In this document: one piece after another, positions 9,790 to 19,857 of the stretch
Numbering within the stretch: the first letter of the stretch is position 1
How the letters are laid out: each line of letters begins with the position of its first letter
DNA from: Helianthus annuus
Lineage: Eukaryota > Streptophyta > Magnoliopsida > Asterales > Asteraceae
Assembly (NCBI RefSeq): GCF_002127325.2
Contig: NC_035437.2
Span: 109,644,321-109,708,320 of the forward strand
Direction: 5' to 3'
Length of the DNA: 64,000 nucleotides
Notes under the pieces: model-generated
The model's input: the letters and a program-made list of their open reading frames with translations, nothing else
What the model was told of the DNA's origin: nothing
Databases searched by the model: none
Made by a program: the position numbers and the translations under genes

Positions 9790-11327
9790 AAGTCAAAAAG
9801 CTTGAAGTGTTCACTGATTCACTACTAGTATCAAGCCAAGTTAATGACAGCTATGTCGCCAAGGAGCCCAACATGAGAAAATACAAAGAAAAATCTAAGG
9901 AGTTAATGAACACCTTCCAGGCATGCAACATCAAACAAATTCCAAGATCCCAAAACAAAAAGGCCGATGCCTTGAGCAAATTGGCATCTCTCACATTCGC
10001 CCACCTCACGAAAAAGGTGTTGGTTGAAGTGTTGAAGGCCCGGTCGATTGATGAATTGGAAGTGCAAGATGTGGTCACCGAGGAAGATCCAAATTGGATG
10101 ACTCCTATCAAAAAATTCCTTCAAGACAGTGAACTGCCTAATGATCAAACGGAAGCTGAAAGGGTAAAGATCAAAGCAAGACAATATGTGTTGCAAGGAG
10201 AAACTCTTTATAAAAAAGGTTACCTTGCACCATTGCTAAGGTGTGTAGGCCCTGAAGAAAGCAAGTATTTGGTTAAGGAAGTGCATGAAGGAATATGCGG
10301 AGCTCATTTTGGAGCTAGGTCGGTGGTTGCAAAGCTCATGAACCTGGGATATTTCTGGCCTTCAATGCATCGTGACACCGTCGAGCAATTGAAGAAATGT
10401 GATGCCTGTCAAATCCACTCCCCAATACCAAAAAGTCCCAAACATGACTTGGTCCCTATAACCTCAGCATGGCCATTCCATAAATGGGGAATGGACATTG
10501 TTGGACCATTCCCTCCAAGCAAAGGGGGAGTAAAATTCCTATTGGTAGCAATTGACTACTTCAGCAAATGGCCAGAGGTTAAACCCCTTGCCAAGATCAC
10601 AGGAAAGCAAATCATAGACTTTGTTTGGGAGAATATCATATGCCGCTATGGGCTGCCAGGGGTAATTGTCACCGATAATGGGAAACAATTCGCTGAGAAA
10701 CCCTTCAGCCTTTGGTGCAAGGAGTACAGGATCAACCAAATCTTCAGCTCAGTGGCTTACCCGCAGTCAAACGGTCAGGTTGAAAGGACCAACAGAAGCA
10801 TAGTGGAAGGCATCAAAACAAGATTGGGGAGGTATGAAAGTAATTGGCTGGAAGAATTGCCTAGCGTTCTATGGGCAATCAGAACAACAGAAAAAGCAAG
10901 TCACAAAAAGACACCTTACAGCTTGGTATTTGGATCCGAAGCCGTAATCCCCGCTGAAATAGGAGTTGTAACCCAACGAATTGTCAACATGGATCCCGAG
11001 GTAAACACACAAGAGACCATGTTGAATTTACAACTCCTAGAGGAGGCACGGGATCAAGCAGCAATACAAGAAGCCAAATACAAGCAAAAGATGGAAGCCT
11101 ACTACAACAAGAAGGTCAAGAACGAACGATTCAGGCCAGGGGATCTAGTCCTCAGAAACAACGAAGCCAGCAAAAAAGAAAGTCAAGGGAAACTAGGCCC
11201 AAAATGGGAAGGTCCATACACCATCCTCGAAGCACACAAAGGAGGGTCCTACAAACTGGGAGATCTAGAAGGAAAGAGGCTCCCAAGGCACTGGAACGGA
11301 AAAACCTTGAGAAAGTTCTATGTTTAG
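9786..11327 (+). CDS. Tat second RNase H C-part and integrase
   Basis: 513 residues overlapping the previous ORF by four bases (ATGA). Residues 1-75 complete the archaeal-type RNase H (FTDS and the KKADALSKLAS end). Then come the integrase HHCC zinc domain (H..H...CDAC at about 165-215) and the DDE core (MDIVGPF, TDNGKQF, NGQVERTN with the glutamate). A basic C-terminal region ends in a GPKWEGPY motif. The offset could be a one-base loss in poly-A, a sequencing error, or real recoding/reinitiation; all other parts of the element look intact. Confidence 0.9.
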   Translation: MKVKKLEVFTDSLLVSSQVNDSYVAKEPNMRKYKEKSKELMNTFQACNIKQIPRSQNKKADALSKLASLTFAHLTKKVLVEVLKARSIDELEVQDVVTEEDPNWMTPIKKFLQDSELPNDQTEAERVKIKARQYVLQGETLYKKGYLAPLLRCVGPEESKYLVKEVHEGICGAHFGARSVVAKLMNLGYFWPSMHRDTVEQLKKCDACQIHSPIPKSPKHDLVPITSAWPFHKWGMDIVGPFPPSKGGVKFLLVAIDYFSKWPEVKPLAKITGKQIIDFVWENIICRYGLPGVIVTDNGKQFAEKPFSLWCKEYRINQIFSSVAYPQSNGQVERTNRSIVEGIKTRLGRYESNWLEELPSVLWAIRTTEKASHKKTPYSLVFGSEAVIPAEIGVVTQRIVNMDPEVNTQETMLNLQLLEEARDQAAIQEAKYKQKMEAYYNKKVKNERFRPGDLVLRNNEASKKESQGKLGPKWEGPYTILEAHKGGSYKLGDLEGKRLPRHWNGKTLRKFYV

Positions 11328-12212
11328 AAAGTTTGGTTTGTATCAAAACAAAAACCTTTTGTAAAAGCATATATTGCTTGAATGAATGAAGTTATTTTAT
11401 CAAACTTGTCTTTCTATCCTAATATCAGGTTGAGAACCTAGCAAAAAACTCCATGGCAAGGGCCATGTAAGGGGATGAGCTCCCAGGCCATATCGCTCAA
11501 TAGGTTCAAGGGTTGAATGGACCTATATAAGGGGTGAGTTCCTAAATCAATACAACTCCATGAGATTTATCAAAGAAAAACAATAATGTCTCATAGACAG
11601 GTTTGAACAGCCTACACCAATCGTTCCTTAAGTCTAAAAAACGTACTCAATAAATAGACTTACGAAATCAAACAAATTACAACGAAATAAAGAAAAGGAT
11701 AGATACTACGTCTTGATGATAAACACTAAGGTAAAGTGACTGCAGCACTGAACCCTTTAAAGTGTAAAAAACATAAAGACAAAAGTAAACAAAGACAAGA
11801 CAAGAAAATAAAAATAAGGGACAAAGATAAACGAACTTATCAACTAAACATGCAAACCAAACCAAAAGCTACCCAAATTTCAAGCCAACAGAAAACAAGC
11901 TTGAAAGGTTAAAGGCTTCAACCCATTAACAACTACACAAAAAGCCTGAAGGGTTGAAACCTCACAAGGCAAACCAAGCAAATGGAGCAAACAAAAATAA
12001 CACCAACAACAACCATCATATCATAGTTAGGAAGGCCATAAAAGACCTTCAGAAGATAGTCAAAGCAAGCCCTAGTGACTTGCAAATAAAACTAGTGTTC
12101 AATGGCCATACAGGCCTAACCAACCACAGGAACCTTAAGGGTTCCCAAAAACCTAACATTGTTTAGAACATTACAGACATTAAGTGTTTGCTAAGAAAGC
12201 TACGAATAAATA
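11328..12212. other. Tat non-coding region between pol and the antisense ORFs
   Basis: About 0.9 kb rich in A with the recurring phrase AGGGTTGAA/CCTTCAACCC, also seen in the LTR and antisense ORFs. No domain in any frame. It may contain the 3' end of the antisense transcript. Confidence 0.6.
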
Positions 12213-13627
12213 TCAGTTAACAGAAGGCTTGGAACCTTCAGCCTTAGACTTCTTGGCTTTCTTAGTCTTCTTCATCTTAGCACCTTCTTCACCACCAACC
12301 GCAGAGGTCTCCAAACCAGCATCCTTTGAAGCCTCAGGCAAACTCGAGAGGGTATCATCACTATCCCCAGAGTAGGACCTCTTCCTTGACAAGGAACCCA
12401 AAACCTCAGCACAAACTTTCTCATTCAACCCCTCAGGCTTCAATTCCTGTAAAACAGACAAAGGCTTACCAAAGCAAGATGATACCTCATGAATGAAAGG
12501 GTAAGTTAGCCTTTCCATCTGCTCAACAGAAGCCTTGAAGATATCAGAAGCCTCGGGGCGAAACATGGGTGACTTCTCCAAGGGTTGTCCAGACTCATGA
12601 AGTTTGTAGCCAGCAGTGAGGCCTTGATGCTTCCCCAAGTTCAAAAGCTTGGTGTAAACATCACCAAGGGCAGAGTTAAATTCCTTGGAATGCAAAAGAT
12701 AAGTCACAACCTGCTGGAAACCATGCTCGATCAACCATTGATTGTCCGCAGTCACTTGACCAAATGAAGCTTTCAACCCTTCCTTTTCTTCACGAAAAGC
12801 CTGCTGCTGGACAGCTAAGGCCTCTCGATCAGCCTTCAACTTCAACAAGTTAGCTTCAAAGCTCTTCCTCAGGTCACCCATCTCAATATCATGCATCTTT
12901 TTCAAACCATCAACCTCCTTCTTCCACGCCGCTTCCTTCTCTGCAAACCCAGCTATTTCCTTCTTCATTGATGCTAGGGAGGATTTCATCTTATCCTTCT
13001 TCTTAGAGAAATCCTCATACTCCCGCATCCTTTGGCGAAACCGAGTAATCCCTTGGGGAAGCATGGCAGCAAGGTTACAGGTAGTTAAAACCATGCGAGA
13101 TAACATAAAGTCATCGTCCATCTCAGCAATGGTTTCACGAACAGAGGGAGGAGCAAGATGACTAAGAGCATCCTCACAAACGGCAGCATCCTTGAAGGTA
13201 TCATCATTCTTCACTTGCCAAGCAGGCACATAAACACCTTCAGGGTCCAACCCTTCAGCGTCCCTGCTTGAAGATTCTTGAACAGGAACAACCTTCTTGC
13301 CATGAACAACCAACTCCTTGTCCTGTTCAACACCCGCTTCAACCTGATCCTCCGAAACTTCAATATCATCAGTCAAATCCACTGGCTCAGTGGAAGTGGA
13401 TTGAGGACCAGCTTTCAGTAAACGACGAGAAGATCGGCGACTTGAAGACTTGGGGGCAGTAGACTTGGTAAAACCCTTAACGTTGGCAACACTAACATAA
13501 CCCGTGCCCTCAAACCTTTGCTCGGAAGTCCTAACCACAACATTCTCACCCGGAACAGACGGGGCATCCTCAAACACAACGTCGGACGTGTCGTCACTCT
13601 TGATGAAGTCCAAAGCAGACATAACTG
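12213..13627 (-). CDS. Tat antisense ORF, coiled-coil part
   Basis: Open on the minus strand from 13748 to 12213. The first Met that fits a protein start is about 13621 (MSALDFIKS). Acidic and Ser-rich N-terminus, then a long coiled coil of Lys/Glu heptads (plus-strand span about 12770-13020), then a KKTKKAKKSK basic tail. Together with 13757-14386 it forms the extra gene that several Tat elements carry in reverse orientation. A CAG acceptor at about 13628, preceded by a T-rich stretch, suggests splicing from the upstream ORF. Function unknown. Confidence 0.7.
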
Positions 13628-13756
13628 GTAAAAACAAAACAAAAGAAAATAAGGCATAAGCAAAGTAAAATAAGAAAAGGCATAAGGGAAAAAATGCATC
13701 CCAACGCCATTTCTCATTAACACCGGATCCCGATCGGCTTTTCCCCAAATATTACT

Positions 13757-14386
13757 AACCCCTAAAAGCACTAACAAATGTTCGGGAAAGGGACGAACCC
13801 TCGAAGGGCACCCCCGAATGGCTGAAAGAAAAGCATCGTTCAACTCTGACTCAGAAGGCTCCGGATCATTGAGAACAGCATCCGGACGCCTCCACACCAT
13901 TTTGAAAGGAATGATAGAGTCAGAAACCCAGAAAAACCGATCCTTCCAGGACCCAAGCGTTGTAACCATGGATGAAATAAGACAAGTATCAACCTTTGAT
14001 GTCTCAAAGGTGAACCAATCACCATTTTTGGCTAAACGAAAAAATCTCCGAAAAAGCAACAAAGAGGGATCATACCCAAGAGCACGACACAACATTTCGA
14101 AGTGCAAAACCCTAGCCATCCCCTTCGGATGAACTTGCCCAAAAGAAACACGATAATACTCAAGCAAGTTCAAAACGAAAAACGAAAAAGGGTAACGAAG
14201 ATTAGACCACTGAAAGTGACGACAATACAAAGCAATCGAACCAGGATTTGGTTTGTCAACAGAGACATCGCAAGCAGGGGCAGTTGGATTAAATTTCTTA
14301 TCAATACCATATTCAAGACAAAACAGGTCTACTTCCTCTTGTGTCATTCGAGAGAATGACCTCGCTAAATCCTTAAGGGCACCCAT
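13757..14386 (-). CDS. Tat antisense ORF, putative gypsy-type transposon domain
   Basis: Minus-strand ORF, with the ATG at 14386 taken as the start (MGALKDLARS). The frame runs on to 13415, but family-like sequence ends near 13740. It contains the conserved block around HFEMLCRALGYDPSLLLFRRFF and GSWKDRFFWV, which I recognise as the plant putative gypsy-type transposon domain (Pfam Transposase_28 style). A GTAATA donor-like site near 13756 would join in phase to the acceptor near 13628, linking both antisense ORFs by an intron of about 130 bases. This is inference; an RNA read would settle it. The expected role is unknown; the domain is not a catalytic transposase that I can verify. Confidence 0.65.
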
Positions 14387-14710
14387 GATTGAACAAAGTA
14401 AAAACAAAAATGGAGAAGAGAAACTAACCTGAGGAAGGAAACTGTGAATGATTGTGAGTAAAATGAAAAAATTTTACAACTTTAAAATAAATATGAGAGT
14501 AAAGTAGGGGTAATAAAGGTAAATAAATGGTTCCTGCAAAACCGCCGCCTGACACATGTCAATCAAATCAACTGTCAAATCGTTTCAAATTCAAAATTCA
14601 AAAAAGTAACCGCCTCAAACCTTTCAAGCCTCCAAGCAACGAACCCTTGAAGCCTTTAAAAGACATGCATAAAAGTCAGAAGTCTTTGAGCATACTACCC
14701 CAAAAACCTC

Positions 14711-14723
14711 TGACTTGGGGGGC
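14711..14723 (+). other. Polypurine tract of the Tat element
   Basis: TGACTTGGGGGGC directly before the 3' LTR start at 14724; the expected plus-strand primer position. Confidence 0.7.
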
Positions 14724-15339
14724 TGACGACGGGGGTAGCCCAAGGACAAACAAAATGATTAATATGCAAAGAGCTTAAAAGGTTGAAAGGTTCATCGGAT
14801 GAAAAGCTGTAAAATGAGGAAATCGAGAAACAGTAATCAGTCATGTCTTGAGACTCGTCCCACCAACTCATGCTCACCAACTCACAAAGGCAGAGCAGGT
14901 CTGCACAGGCACACTCTATTAACCAGGGGTCCAAAGCCTTCAACCCCAAAAGGGGAAACCCTCCATTGCAAACAGGTTTCACTAGTCTTGTTTATGCCAT
15001 TTCAGGAGATGTCTTCTCCTATAAGAAGACAGCTCATGTTCACTTCCAGGACATTCCGAAAAGGCAGAGATTCCTTAATCTCTAGTCATTCAAAGAGTTC
15101 TTTGTCACTTCCAAACAACTCTTCATCACTTTCATTCTATTTGCTTTCTTTTTCGGATTCGAGCTGGCCTCGGAGAAGGAACCTCAAAGCAAATATCAAG
15201 TACATACTAGTGAACCTCCTTCCACGTTTTGCAAACGTGGAGGGACCCCGCGACCTGCGTTAGGCAAAACTGAACCCTTCAGCCTTTTTGCCTAACCAGC
15301 TTAGCTACCACCCTTGGTCCCGTGTTTGTTGCATCAACA
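14724..15339 (+). repeat. Tat element 3' LTR
   Basis: 616 bp, the same length as the 5' LTR. Followed by GTATC, the repeated target bases, and then the last 11 bp of the copia LTR. Confidence 0.95.
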
Positions 15340-15344
15340 GTATC

Positions 15345-15355
15345 CAATTCTAACA
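15345..15355 (+). repeat. Copia 5' LTR, last 11 bp
   Basis: CAATTCTAACA resumes the copia LTR after the Tat insertion (3' LTR counterpart: CAGTTCTAACA). Confidence 0.9.
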
Positions 15356-15358
15356 AAT

Positions 15359-15370
15359 TGGTATCAGAGC
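15359..15370 (+). other. Copia primer binding site (initiator Met-tRNA type)
   Basis: TGGTATCAGAGC, the usual copia primer site, four bases after the LTR end. Confidence 0.9.
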
Positions 15371-16033
15371 ACTAATCGATCTTGGAGTCCGGCAAGAAAG
15401 AAGCAACCGTCGAAGGGCTGCGGTTGAGAAGATCTTATAACGGATTCGTTCGATCACAGAAGGCGGCGGCAAACGAGACTTGGCGCGCAAGATTGTGAAG
15501 AACTTGATCATATTTTGTGATCGAAACGGAAAACAATGACGGCTGGTTGATATTCCGATCAAGATTCCGGTGAATCTTGATTAAGCAGGTTGTTTCGATC
15601 AAGATAATAAAAGAGTTGTTGGGATTTTTTTGTTGAAGCGATCGAAATTTAAAGTTGCTTTGAAAAAAGGAGCAACAACCACAAGGTCTTTGAAGAAGGT
15701 ATTTTCTAGTATCAGTTAAAAAATAAAATCAGGTGGGAGTTTGTTATTTGGAATTGCTAATAAAGAAAAAAAGATTTTGTTTTCTTGGAGGTACAACAAT
15801 TCAAAAGCAAAAAAAAAAAAAACAACACTGGGTTGTTTTCGAAAGAAACCATTAAAGAGCAAATTTTTTCTTTAAGTTGCAATTAAAAGGAAGAAACAGA
15901 AGGATTTGTTTTCTTACCTTTGATTTGAAAAAGGATAGAGCAAAGGTTATTTTCAGGAAGGAATCGATTTTGAGTTTAGAAATTTGATTCAAGTCCTAGC
16001 ACTCCGCAAACCTACAGTAGAAGAAACCGAAGG
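15371..16033 (+). other. Copia 5' leader
   Basis: Purine-rich untranslated leader between primer site and gag; poly-A near 15811. No ORF of note. Confidence 0.6.
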
Positions 16034-17061
16034 ATGGGTGATAACGCGAACCGGGTTCCTCCAACGAAGGAACCGATGCCTAGTCTTCCATCTCCAATGC
16101 TTACGGATACAAACTACACCGTTTGGGCTATGAAGATGAAGGTAATCTTCAAGGTTTATAAGGTATGGGATGTGATTGACCCAGGAACGACCATCGATAC
16201 TCACAAAGATTCTATAGCAATCGCTTTGCTATTCCAAGGGTTACCCGAAGAGCTAGTGTTGCAGATTGGGAACAATGATTCAGCAAAAGAGATGTGGGAA
16301 GCGGTGAAATCTCGCAATCAAGGTGCTGAACGTGTGAAAGAAGCAAGACTTCAAACTTTAATGTCGGAATTTGAGGGTTTGAAGATGAAAGAACCAAGTA
16401 CGATCGCTGAGTTCGCAGGAAAGATTTCAGGGATTGCTTCTAGATCTGCTTCTCTTGGAACGGTGATTGAAGAAGAGAAACTGGTTAAAAGGTTTCTACA
16501 TGGCTTACCGAAAAGGTTTATTCATATGGTTGATTCTCTCGAGCAATCTCTTAACCTTAAGACAGTTGGATTTGATGATGTCGTAGGTCGTCTTATAGCC
16601 TATGAGGAACGCGTCAACCTTGAAGATAAGGAGCAACCGGTTAGAAGTGATCAGTTACTGTTGACTTATGAGGAGTGGGAAGCTAGAAAAAAGGAAGGGT
16701 ACGATCGAGGCAAAGGAACGACCGAGTCTAGTCAAAGAGGTCGCGGTCGCGGTCGAGGAAAAATCGGGGGTCAAGACAAAGACAAGGAACCGAATCAAAA
16801 ACCAAAGAAGGACCGTTCTAAGATAAGGTGTTTTCGATGTGATGAATTAGGGCATTTTTCTTCGGATTGTCCTACACGTAAAAAGGACGAGGACGATGAC
16901 GAGGAAAACAATCTTATTCAAAGGGTTGAACCGGTTCTTTACTTGCAAACACACGTTGAAGAGACTAATGATGTGTTTCTAGACGAGGAAAGGATTATTC
17001 CAAGGATGTATGCTTCGAGCCCAAGTGAACTCAATACATGGTTTTTTGACAACGGGGCGAG
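16034..17061 (+). CDS. Copia Gag with start of protease, interrupted
   Basis: Begins MGDNANRVPP. Gag of the UBN2/copia type spans residues about 20-220 (NYTVWAMKMK; AKEMWEAVKSR). An RGRGRGRG basic stretch precedes a CCHC knuckle (CFRCDELGHFSSDC, about 265-280). The copia protease begins at WFFDNGAS, where the aspartate and DNGAS motif are visible, just before the break. The frame runs 13 codons into the inserted chromovirus LTR and stops at 17101. The protease frame resumes at 27109 after the insertion and target duplication GCGAG. Confidence 0.9.
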
Positions 17062-18120
17062 TGTGACAACTCGAAACTTAGAACCTTTCGTTGTATCTTG
17101 ATGTAACTTGCTTGAACGTTACGTGACTAGTTAACCTGTTAATTTAATGATATAAGTGAACATTCTATGTGATTAGGTGCTATGATTACGTGTTATGCTT
17201 GTATGTATGAGTGTGATTATGTGAACCAAGACACAAGGACACGACTTGAGACCATGCGGTCTCGAGTGAACAGTAACAGTTGGGCCGGATTGGGGCCATG
17301 CACCTCTTTAGCCCACTAGTATATATATCCTTTGTGATTAGCCACACTTGTCATCTTGGGCAAACCATACACACTCTCCTTCACACACACTCTCACCCTC
17401 TCTCACTAAAACCCTAGCAACACCACCCTTGTGCCGGATTCAAGGATCAAGCCAAGCTCTCGGATTCGCTTGTGTTCTTCACTCGGAAACTTTCGGACAA
17501 CAAACCAACTCTCCTTCACACACACCTCATCAACCGGTTAGTGTTTTATGATGTTTATTGTTAGATGATAGTATGAATGACATGATTTAACTAAGTATAG
17601 TGGTAAGTATGTTGATGTTCTTGTGAATCGGATGTGTATGATGATGTTATTCGGCTAACATGTTTTGATCTCGGATATATTACATAATGAGCTAGTAATA
17701 TCTTGTGTCTAGATGTGATTCAAACCATTAAATGTGGGTGTTCATGAAACCGGCTTGCGTATATGTATTAGATAGTATCATGTTAATCGGATTAGTGTAT
17801 AATCGAGTTGAGGTGTTATGCGATGATTGAAACCATTAGATGAGTATGTTTAAGTGTTTTGATTGTTGTTCATGTTATGACCATTATCAATGCTAAAAAC
17901 CCAAAAATGTGATGAACAAGTTTGATGATCAACATGAACATGACTTGAATATATGAAGAACTTGTTGAGTATGATATGAATGTGATATGAATATTTGAAA
18001 TCTGATTGTTTGATCCATTTTGGTTAATAATTAGACAAGAAAACATGTTTAGTGGATAGTACACAATTGTTGCATGAAATCAAAACTCTATTGGATAGTA
18101 CACTGTGCAGAATCAGCAGG

Positions 18121-18385
18121 TGTCCAGTCGAGACCTTTGGTTTCGACTCGAGACCATAAACATGATAACTCGAGAACATAGATTGCGACACAGGTTGCGA
18201 GTCGAGATCCCCTAGTCTCGACTCGAGATCACATGATCAGCACACAAACATCATGACCCGAGACCATGCTTGCGAGTCAGGTTGCGACTCGAGACCGATA
18301 CACGCATGACCCGAAACCACCTCAGTTGCGACTCGAGATCTTATAGGCTACAACTCGAGACCGCACAGTCTCGACTCGAGACCAT
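18121..18385. repeat. Degenerate ACTCGAGACC repeat cluster in the LTR
   Basis: About ten variants of GCGACTCGAGACC, half of them with a CTCGAG palindrome. Also present in the 3' LTR at about 25680-25943. Confidence 0.75.
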
Positions 18386-19039
18386 ATGCATGTACACGCT
18401 ATTAGGACTTCCACACCATTACGGGCCTAAGTAATTGGGCCGAACATATGGGCCATATGTGCTACTGTTAATTGAGTATGTTGTGCACTGTTGTTGAACT
18501 GCCATTATAGACGTGTATGCCATGATCGTTACTTGAGTATGAATACGTGTAGAAAATACGTGCACTACTTGGGTTGAACCTGACTTGAATGGTATCTATG
18601 TTAGGACGTAGTTGACCACTTACAACTTGATTGACTTTTCTGTGTATCTGCCGAGCAAACCAAGGTGAGTTCACACCCTCTACAAAGCATGGGTTCCCTG
18701 GGTTGGGAATGGGGTTAAGGAACGTAGATTCCTCGTCCTCCTTGGGTAGGACAGCAATGGTTCAGGAATGAAATTCCTCGTCCTCACAGACAGATAACTC
18801 GTACTAGACCAAAACTCTATCACGAAGTCCCTCCTTTTTATATCGACTTAATCGCCGGGCCAATGGCGAGCGGGTCATTAGTTAGATAGCGCTATTTAGG
18901 TCTGACAAACCTCACACCGTGCCGCAGAGGACGGGCGTGAACTAATGGATCTGGGGCACGTCAATGATGATAGACATTGACAGTTTCAGGGCACATAAAC
19001 ATGACTACAGTCAGCAGTCGATATGGTAACGAGTCTAGT

Positions 19040-19180
19040 GTATACATGGGGTAGCCCCCACGGCCGAAATGCCAGATAACTATACATGGGGTAGCCCCCA
19101 CGGCTGGAATGCCAGAGTAACCGGGAATAAACAAGTCACGTTTTCAACTATGGGGTAACCCCCACGGCAGGATGCCAGAT
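19040..19180 (+). repeat. Three tandem CATGGGGTAGCCCCCACGGC units in the LTR
   Basis: Each of three units has TGGGGTARCCCCCACGGC followed by a GRATGCCAGA tail. The core GGGGTAGCCCC is a short inverted repeat. Repeated in the 3' LTR at about 26600-26738. Confidence 0.8.
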
Positions 19181-19552
19181 AAAGGAAACTGTTTTCGAAA
19201 CAAACTAAAACGAACACCCAACTGTGAACTCACTCAACTTGTTGTTGAATCGTTACTACATGCTTTGCAGGTCAATAGGAACTTAGCTGGAGCTTGCATG
19301 GAAGAGAGTCGTTGTGGGACATGGATAGCTGCGTGCCATGTTAAACTTGGAAACAATTGAACTTACGTTTTGGTTTTTAAAACTTATGCTTCCGCTTGCA
19401 ACTTAAACTATGTTTTGTTTGAACACCAATTGTATTGGTTAGAATTTCATAACTAGTTATATGCTTGTTCAATATGATTGGTGGCTGGATCCTGGTCAGT
19501 CACTCCTCCAAGCGGTAGTACTCCGCAGGTGGATTTTGGGGGTGTGACAGAT

Positions 19553-19564
19553 TGGTATCAGAGC
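19553..19564 (+). other. Chromovirus primer binding site
   Basis: TGGTATCAGAGC, initiator Met-tRNA type, four bases after the LTR. Confidence 0.9.
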
Positions 19565-19857
19565 CATTGGTTATAGTGAACTTGGTTTTAATAAAGGAGA
19601 AACGTTTTTGTTAAAACCAGACTATAACCTGTACAGTGCTCAACGGTCTACAACGACGCTTCACTCCACATGCAAGGCTCGACATTCTAGGTGATATGAT
19701 CTATGTATATTGCCTACTTGTTAGTTACATAGTACATTGCCCAAGGTATGCTTGATTAGTATAACTACTGTTGCTTGAACACATGTGTGCTTACTCCCTT
19801 CTGCCATCGCACTTTCGCGAACCTCTCTCACTCATGTTTCCCTCTTGTATGAAGATC
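19565..19857 (+). other. Chromovirus leader
   Basis: Untranslated leader between primer site and gag. It contains upstream ATG codons (for example 19771) in frame with the gag exon, so the true start is not certain. Confidence 0.5.

Larger units (their letters stand above)
5086..15339 (+). mobile_element. Tat-lineage Ty3/gypsy retrotransposon
   Basis: The two 616-bp LTRs (5086-5701 and 14724-15339) show three differences by eye. The target duplication GTATC lies at 5081-5085 and 15340-15344, inside the copia LTR. Order: LTR, primer site, gag-protease-RT-RNase H-second RNase H-integrase, non-coding part, antisense ORFs, polypurine tract, LTR. The second, archaeal-type RNase H before integrase is the hallmark of the Tat lineage (Ogre/Retand/Grande relatives). 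Confidence 0.93.
17062..19549 (+). repeat. Chromovirus 5' LTR
   Basis: 2488 bp. It has a TATATATATCC promoter-like box at about 17320 and internal subrepeats at 18121-18385 and 19040-19180. Confidence 0.93.

Noticed and set aside
17348..17551. 67-codon ORF repeated at 24906-25109
   Set aside because: Part of the chromovirus LTRs; copies are equal only because the LTRs are.
18121..18385. Regular short repeats that could suggest a CRISPR-like array
   Set aside because: Irregular spacing, palindromic variants and location in both LTRs of a plant retrotransposon.
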